Assembly (NCBI GenBank): GCA_910576125.1
Contig: CAJTHM010000025.1
Coordinates: 17,090-81,089, forward strand
Length of the DNA stretch: 64,000 nt
Source: Lachnospiraceae bacterium
GTDB taxonomy: Bacteria > Bacillota > Clostridia > Lachnospirales > Lachnospiraceae
Direction: 5' to 3'
Shown piece after piece: positions 59,489 through 64,000 of this stretch; the stretch's first letter is position 1, and every line of letters begins with the position of its first letter. A model generated the notes under the pieces. It did no database searches. It was not told the DNA's origin and saw nothing but the letters and a program-made list of their open reading frames with translations. Position numbers and translations under genes: made by a program.

Positions 59489-60021
59489 CAGCGGCAAGGA
59501 TGGTTATGGTGTATTATATAGGCATGGCATTGGGCAGGTTTTTGTCCGGCATCCTCGCAGCACGGTTAAACAGCTGGCAAATCATTCGGATAGGGCAATG
59601 GATTTTAGGAATTGCGCTTATTGGCCTTCTTCTTCCGGTATCTTCCTATATTTCCGCGGCATGCCTTTTTATGGTCGGTCTGGGAAATGGTCCCATGTTT
59701 CCAAACTTTAATTATCTGACCCCTCAAAATTTCGGAGCAGATATTTCACAATCAGTTATGGGCACACAGATGGCTATGTCTTACATCGGGATCATGGTTG
59801 CACCTGCCATCTGCGGTGTTCTGGGGCAGTTTATCAATATGGGGATATTCCCTGTTTATCTTCTTGCTTTTTATGTAATAATGATTGCTGCAACCAAAAG
59901 AGTGAAAATCGTATTAAGCACACCGCAACTAATACTGTATTATCTTATCAGGCTAATTCTTTTAATCCGAAATAGTATTTTCTGGTTATCAGAATATTTT
60001 GATTATCAAAGACTTGAATGA
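59476..60021 (+). pseudogene. MFS transporter, 3' part (after frameshift)
   Basis: 181 residues continuing the permease: MVMVYYIGMALGRFLSGILA, LGNGPMFPNFNYLTPQNF, then the last helices and a ~45-residue tail. Together with 58763-59488 it makes a ~415-residue MFS protein. The transported compound is not known; the GLGAGAIDTALN motif suggests sugar-like solutes. Confidence 0.7.
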
Positions 60022-60175
60022 AAAGCCGTATAGATTGGGCAAAATTCGTGCAAAAAGTTCCGATAATATTTCCACCACCTTGACTATCCTTTAATGGCAA
60101 AAATAGAGCATATAGATTTCAGCTCCTATATGCTCTAACGCTGTTACCATATTTGATTTTGGTTGATATGATTGA

Positions 60176-60762
60176 TTACGCTAACTGCATAACCTCGGCT
60201 TCAATTTCTTTTAATTCATCAAGTGACAATAACGGAACGCAATCCGCAATTTCATCAAGTGTCATTTTACCTTTTTTTATCAATTTTTTTGCTGTTTCCT
60301 TTGCGTTTTCCTGTGCCGCTTCATATCGCTCACTTCTTATAAACGACTTCATAATCTGTTCATCATCAAACAAGCTCATCATAATCGTCACAACCTCCTT
60401 TTCCCTTTCAAGCAAATATTCCTTTAAGACATTCCTGTCCTTGCATATGCGGATTGTTTCTGTAACTGCCTTTTGTGTCATTCCGTGCTGTTTTGTCTGT
60501 TCGTTAAAAACTTTGCAGAAAATAATGTACTGATTGATAATGTCGTTAGTGAGTCCTCTGTCGCTGTGGTGTCCTCCGGGTGGAGCGTTTTATATAGCTT
60601 TAGCAGATAACTCTTGTTTTGAAAAAGGTCAAAGAATACGCTGTTTTTTGCTGTACGCTTTGCCAAGACTTTCTCTATCTGTTTTATATCATCCGACACC
60701 TTATCACCTCGATTTCTAAAAATCTGTAACACAAGATACGATATATCCTGTTCCTGCCACAC
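60176..60762 (-). pseudogene. Rpn-family (COG5464) gene with internal deletion
   Basis: The 5' part (60478-60762) includes DIKQIEKVLAKRTAKNSVFF and LYKTLHPEDTTATEDSL, the start of Rpn/PD-(D/E)XK-nuclease-like proteins. About 110 residues of the nuclease core are missing. The sequence resumes out of frame as DIINQYIIFCKVFNEQTKQH and continues in the 3' part (60176-60481) TETIRICKDRNVLKEYLLER. Rpn proteins promote recA-independent recombination; this one cannot. Confidence 0.7.
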
Positions 60763-60763
60763 T

Positions 60764-61366
60764 TCAATTATACAAAAAAACGCCTGTCTCTACAATAAAA
60801 TTCACATTAAATTTCTTCCTCCCTCCGTTCCTGACTTCCTTCAATGCTTCTGAGGCCATCTCCGCTATCTTTGTCTCAACAGCACCCTGAAGACTGGTAC
60901 CTTCTCGCTGTAGATAACCCCATTCATGGAAATATGGCTGTAAATAATTTAAATATGTATTCAAAAATTGCCTTAAATCGTCTATATCGTTACTGCACTC
61001 ATATTTTCCAATATATTGAAAGCTATAACGTAAGCTAACGCTTTTACATGCTATATATGCTGCCAAATATCCAAATGTAAGCACAAGAAACAACACAACA
61101 ACAAGTTTCTCAAACATATTACCGTCTCCAAAAATACACAACACAACCCCCAGTAAAGCCGGAATTCCAAAAGATATTTCGGCAAACCGCATAGGCACTT
61201 TACCATCCAACAACTCTTTTTCCGATTGAAACGGTGTAGTTTTCCGAATATGATTATCCACAAACTCCTTAAAATCCTCTTTCTGATTTTCTTTCACCTT
61301 CACACCACACCTTGGACAGAAACTCACATCCTCAGATATTTGAGTACCACATTTTTCACAAAGCAT
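60764..61366 (-). CDS. Zinc-ribbon membrane protein
   Basis: 200 residues. An N-terminal zinc ribbon with two CxxC pairs (MLCEKCGTQISEDVSFCPRC), a short charged linker, two helices (~65-112), then a ~85-residue cytoplasmic helical tail. Function unknown; zinc-ribbon/helix proteins of this type are common in Clostridia. It stops 2 bases before the Rpn relic. Confidence 0.6.
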   Translation of the reverse strand: MLCEKCGTQISEDVSFCPRCGVKVKENQKEDFKEFVDNHIRKTTPFQSEKELLDGKVPMRFAEISFGIPALLGVVLCIFGDGNMFEKLVVVLFLVLTFGYLAAYIACKSVSLRYSFQYIGKYECSNDIDDLRQFLNTYLNYLQPYFHEWGYLQREGTSLQGAVETKIAEMASEALKEVRNGGRKKFNVNFIVETGVFLYN

Positions 61367-61599
61367 TAGTTTCCCCTCCTTTATTCAAAATACATTTTCT
61401 TTTTTAGAATACATTTTTCTACAACAAATACACGCTTCCTTTTTCCTTGAAATTTTGACATGATGGAGAGGTGGCTCTGCACGAAAAAAGACAATCAAAT
61501 TGACTGTCTTTCTTCCCGAAAACAGAAAAAGCAGCGAATTGTTTTCTTATACCAAAACAAATTCACTGCTTTACTGTTTGTGTTATTTAGTTACTATGA

Positions 61600-62331
61600 T
61601 TATGCCAGCACAGGCTCTTTTTTTCGAATGACAGCCTCTACTTCTTCAATAGTCTTTTCCACACATTCTGCTATCTGCTTCAATGTATAGCCTTTCCTGT
61701 GCATATTTAAAATAATTTTTTCTTCTCTCTCTGCCCCGCCTTTTTCCTTAATTCCTTGTGACAAATTGCACATGGCGCTCACGTCCTCTCTTATTCTGTC
61801 ATCTACTACAATACTATACTCTTTTTCAATGATTCCTATTTTTTCATCAACAGTCAACTCCATTGAAAGCAATGTACTCAACAGGCGGTGCAGCTCATAC
61901 TTCTCATCATGCTCCGGAAGCTCATTTGATATACCTATCAGGACAATATTCAGCAGGTCAAGCCCGCCCTTCCACGGATAGGAACCAAGCAGATCGTCTT
62001 TCGCAAGATGCACATAAGCCATGCTGCTTTCGTCCATGCCCATACATACCCAAATGGAAAAGACACGCCTTATGTCATTATAATTTGTCTTGACAAAATC
62101 CCGTTCCTTCTGCGACGAGACAAGGCGGCTCACATAAAAGACTGCCCTGTTTAAGATATGGTAGCCTGACGGTTCATCTTTCTGTGCCTCCACGTTTAGG
62201 ATAACCTGTGAGATACCGTCTTTCATACGCACATAAAAGATAATGTCAAACCTTACAAGCCCCTCGTTTATCTCCGCATTCTCCGTATTACGCAAAAGCC
62301 ATTCCCAAAAGGTATATGACCTCAATGCCAT
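61600..62331 (-). CDS. Rpn/COG5464-family protein, N-terminally short
   Basis: 243 residues. Conserved core: GLVRFDIIFYVRMKDG, VILNVEAQKDEPSGYHIL, NRAVFYVSRLVSSQKERDF, then a helical C-terminus with KGYTLKQIAECVEKTIEEVE. The VEAQKDEP motif and the D in DIIFYV suit the PD-(D/E)XK-like nuclease/transposase core. The start region is short by tens of residues relative to the family, so an N-terminal part may be missing. The open frame begins at ATG 62331 without a clear Shine-Dalgarno sequence. Confidence 0.65.
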   Translation of the reverse strand: MALRSYTFWEWLLRNTENAEINEGLVRFDIIFYVRMKDGISQVILNVEAQKDEPSGYHILNRAVFYVSRLVSSQKERDFVKTNYNDIRRVFSIWVCMGMDESSMAYVHLAKDDLLGSYPWKGGLDLLNIVLIGISNELPEHDEKYELHRLLSTLLSMELTVDEKIGIIEKEYSIVVDDRIREDVSAMCNLSQGIKEKGGAEREEKIILNMHRKGYTLKQIAECVEKTIEEVEAVIRKKEPVLA

Positions 62332-62493
62332 TATACCCCGAAATCCCGGCTAAATCAATCAGATTTTTTGAAAGCCAGACCGGACACAGTTGGAATTTCA
62401 TTAATTTTGTGATGATTGCAGCGTTTTCTCTCCTCCCTGACATATCCGACTCCGGCGCTTTTTCTTCCAGTCTGCGCTTTGGATTTAATAATC

Positions 62494-62866
62494 AATGATT
62501 TGATGATGATTTCCTTCCGTTCCGAGATGTAATCAACGAATACTATGCAAAGGCCATCAGCAAGAAAATCAAGTCCACATTTAAGGCAAAAGGCGAGGGC
62601 GGAAAGCCCATTGCAAGCAGTCTGCCATACGGTTATCTAAAAGACAGCGAGGATAAAAACGAATGGGTGATTGATGAAGTGGCAGCGCCCATTGTCAGGC
62701 GGATATTCCGAATGACATTAGAGGGTTACGGTCCGTATCAGATTGCGGCACAGCTATCCAGTGAACATATCCCCGTACCTGCCTACCACCAAGCGCAGTT
62801 GGGCGTGGGATTGTGGCAGAACAGGGAAATTAAGAACCCTTATAAGTGGCAGAGTTCCACCATAGC
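62494..62866 (+). pseudogene. Serine recombinase fragment (TndX/Tn5397 type)
   Basis: Open frame from after a TGA: DDDFLPFRDVINEYYAKAIS, SSLPYGYLKDSEDKNEWVID, VRRIFRMTLEGYGPYQIAAQ and PYKWQSSTIA. This is the internal part of large serine recombinases that move Tn5397-like conjugative elements. Both the catalytic N-terminus and the C-terminal half are missing; it joins a CPBP fragment near 62866. Confidence 0.7.
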
Positions 62867-63023
62867 ACATTCCCCGCTATTCTTATTACTGCCATTTTTT
62901 ACAGTTTACATCATGCAGGTTTTCAACCAGAGTTTACAAAGTTATTTTTTGTTGGAATCCTGTATGTTACAGTATTTTATTTTACACACAATATCTTCTC
63001 AATATTTCCATTTTTTGGGTGGT
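62866..63023 (+). pseudogene. CPBP protease fragment
   Basis: Frame reading AILITAIFYSLHHAGFQPEF then VGILYVTVFYFTHNIFSIFP, the C-terminal motif region of a CPBP-family protease (LHHxGF, then IFSIxPFF). It is only ~50 residues, fused between the recombinase fragment and further debris. Confidence 0.5.
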
Positions 63024-63064
63024 ATGACAGTATCGGCAGGGAGCAGACCAAAACCGCCACAGAA

Positions 63065-63292
63065 TTAGCTTATGCCGAGGTAATCGGCTGTAACAAAAAG
63101 AACCTTGAGAGGCACGGAAAGTTCCTCAAAAAAGATGGCTTGTATCAACGCCTGCTCACTGTCCGACAACAAAGGCAGGGCGGCTTTCAGCCTGTCCATC
63201 ATCACCGCATGGACAACGGTTTTCGCAACGTCTACCGTTTCATCAACAATGAAATCAAGCACATCCCCCTCGCTGTCTGCAAATCCCTCCAA
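63065..63292 (-). pseudogene. Sigma-70-like small regulator remnant of an ICE
   Basis: A 75-residue frame with VLDFIVDETVDVAKTVVHAV and LKAALPLLSDSEQALIQAIF, resembling the sigma-like/DUF1492-type regulators of Tn916/Tn1549-family elements, where ..SxxEQALIxALFFEE.. precedes the DNA-binding helices. The helices are absent and the end (VPLKVLFVTADYLGIS) is out of register. Confidence 0.45.
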
Positions 63293-63319
63293 TTACAGCA
63301 GGTTGTGGTTCGTGTAAAC

Positions 63320-63363
63320 AGAGCCGACAAACTGTGATTTGATTTCACACGTTCATCGGCTCT
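63320..63363 (-). terminator. Terminator of the KTR gene
   Basis: AGAGCCGA (63320-63327) pairs with TCGGCTCT (63356-63363). The stem extends through the last codons of the KTR gene. It shares sequence with the hairpin after clpP. Confidence 0.65.
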
Positions 63364-63542
63364 GCATCTAAAGTGTCTGGCTCTGTGATGACTGTTATTT
63401 GTAAATTCGCTACATCAATCAAGGCTTCCTGCTTGCATTTCGGACAGTAAAGAGGATAGTTTTTTAAAACCGTATCTTCTCTGATTCTGTCACGGGTTTT
63501 GCCGCCGCAAACAGGACAGCGTATCCATTCAGTCCTTTTCAT
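63345..63542 (-). CDS. Cysteine-rich KTR domain protein
   Basis: 65 residues from ATG 63542 (GGAGGTA upstream). Two CxxC pairs (CPVCGGKTRDRIREDT; YPLYCPKCKQE) and KTR in GGKTR define the cysteine-rich KTR family, small zinc-ribbon proteins found beside tetracycline-resistance genes on Tn916-like and tet(W)/tet(O) elements. Function unknown. It is the only intact gene of the presumed element left here; no tet gene is in the window. Confidence 0.8.
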   Translation of the reverse strand: MKRTEWIRCPVCGGKTRDRIREDTVLKNYPLYCPKCKQEALIDVANLQITVITEPDTLDAEPMNV

Positions 63543-63858
63543 TATTACCTCCAATTCTGCTATTTTTTTCTGTTTTTCCACGCTTTATAAATTAAGTTTG
63601 CAATAGGAAGCAGAATGCAGATAATTACAAACCATTCTGGAAAATGTGGCATATCCTTTATCCCCCTTTCTCTAATGGATTTGCATAAGTACAGCTATCA
63701 ATATACTGCCTATACCAATTAAAAATCCCGTAATTACTCAATGTCATTAACTTAAGGAATCTTTTACATTTGAATTGTAAAAGATTCCTTTTTTCTGTAT
63801 TTTTATTGTATAATAAAAGTAAATAACTGATGTTTTTTCCCATAAGGCAGGTGATTTT
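63543..63858. other. Intergenic region before the transposase
   Basis: Contains a perfect 15-bp hairpin (63754-63790) and an AT-rich promoter-like stretch with TATAAT near 63808. A minus-strand frame of 87 codons (63658-63921) lacks start signals and overlaps the transposase, so it is disregarded. Confidence 0.4.
63754..63790. terminator. Perfect 15-bp hairpin
   Basis: AAGGAATCTTTTACA pairs exactly with TGTAAAAGATTCCTT over 7 bases, followed by TTTTTT. It is a rho-independent terminator, possibly shielding the IS4-type transposase. Confidence 0.75.
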
Positions 63859-64000
63859 ATGAAGAATTCTCAAAAACATACCTGTTGTGATATCAGTTTG
63901 ATCCATCAGGATGAATTCCATGATTTCTGCAGAAACGGAAATCCGGCATCCTTTACAAGAAACCGGAAGATGCCGTTAACGGATCTTATGTTTACTATGA
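63859..64000 (+). mobile_element. IS4-family transposase, 5' end (runs off window)
   Basis: AGGTG precedes ATG 63859. The 47 visible codons include LIHQDEFHDFCRNGNPASFT and RNRKMPLTDLMFTM, the N-terminus of clostridial IS4-type transposases. The catalytic DDE part lies beyond the window. It faces away from the mobile-element debris. Confidence 0.7.

Noticed and set aside
63825..63836. Short AAATAACTGATG match to the 781/32741 element
   Set aside because: Only 12 bases match, without the other end of the element; may be chance.
1..64000. CRISPR arrays, tRNA or rRNA genes
   Set aside because: No regularly spaced direct repeats with unique spacers, no cloverleaf with CCA-type end and no rRNA sequence were recognised. 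The 39-bp tandem array at 10747-10980 is coding and has no spacers.

Overview
The window looks like chromosomal DNA of a gut-type Clostridia, most likely a Lachnospiraceae. This is an inference from gene content: BlaI/BlaR1-type pairs, a 3D-domain secreted protein, many ABC and two-component modules, Rpn-family (COG5464) genes, remnants of a TndX-type serine recombinase and a Tn916/tet-ICE style cysteine-rich KTR gene. No rRNA, tRNA, CRISPR array or replication origin was recognised. About two thirds of the genes lie on the minus strand.

Layout. 1-6.4 kb: a decayed PHP phosphatase, a DUF454 gene, a CydDC-like ABC pair and an AraC/GyrI regulator. 6.5-12 kb: a Gfo/Idh/MocA oxidoreductase and a heterodimeric ABC exporter behind a promoter and a possible attenuator. 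12-18 kb: a dead GntP/FadR pair, a large solute-binding lipoprotein, a truncated 3D-domain protein, and a BlaR1/BlaI operon whose operator recurs upstream of the 3D gene. 18-25 kb: MntP, a MATE exporter, a frameshifted secreted protein/FtsX relic, a truncated MerR, and an ABC-F gene with a long leader. 25-27.3 kb: a group II intron remnant, one unknown gene, a palindromic repeat and gene fragments. 27.3-32.7 kb: a response regulator, histidine kinase, MacB-type ATPase and a frameshifted FtsX permease. 33-36.5 kb: an HD protein, a GNAT/antitoxin pair, mobile-element debris and a lipoprotein belonging to the 36.5-38.7 kb two-component system.

39.6-47.1 kb holds the most distinctive locus: a six-gene operon of two lipoproteins, an ABC ATPase, a permease, a second permease fused in frame to a complete lipoprotein, and a membrane-anchored amidase. 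Its promoter shares an 18-base direct-repeat operator (17/18 identical) with the promoter of the two-component system at 50.2-52.2 kb. That system is therefore the likely regulator, probably of an envelope-stress or antimicrobial-peptide response (inference). Between them lie a ClpP paralogue lacking the usual catalytic Asp, a truncated AraC gene and a CPBP protease. 52.2-58.5 kb contains a self-regulated TetR/FMN-binding pair, a BceAB-like transporter and a LuxR-type two-component system. 58.5-64 kb is degraded: a split MFS gene, Rpn remnants, recombinase, CPBP and sigma-like fragments, a KTR gene, and the start of an IS4-type transposase.

The sequence is shaped by small palindromic repeats. 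Four copies of a ~102-bp element have interleaved a-b-a'-b' complementary segments; one has replaced the 3' end of an AraC gene, and two flank clpP in opposite orientation. A second ~100-bp element occurs as an inverted pair 32 kb apart. A third palindrome encodes the tail of a permease. Many genes are truncated or frameshifted. Two otherwise intact genes (FtsX permease, MFS) are each broken by a single frameshift and should be checked for assembly error.
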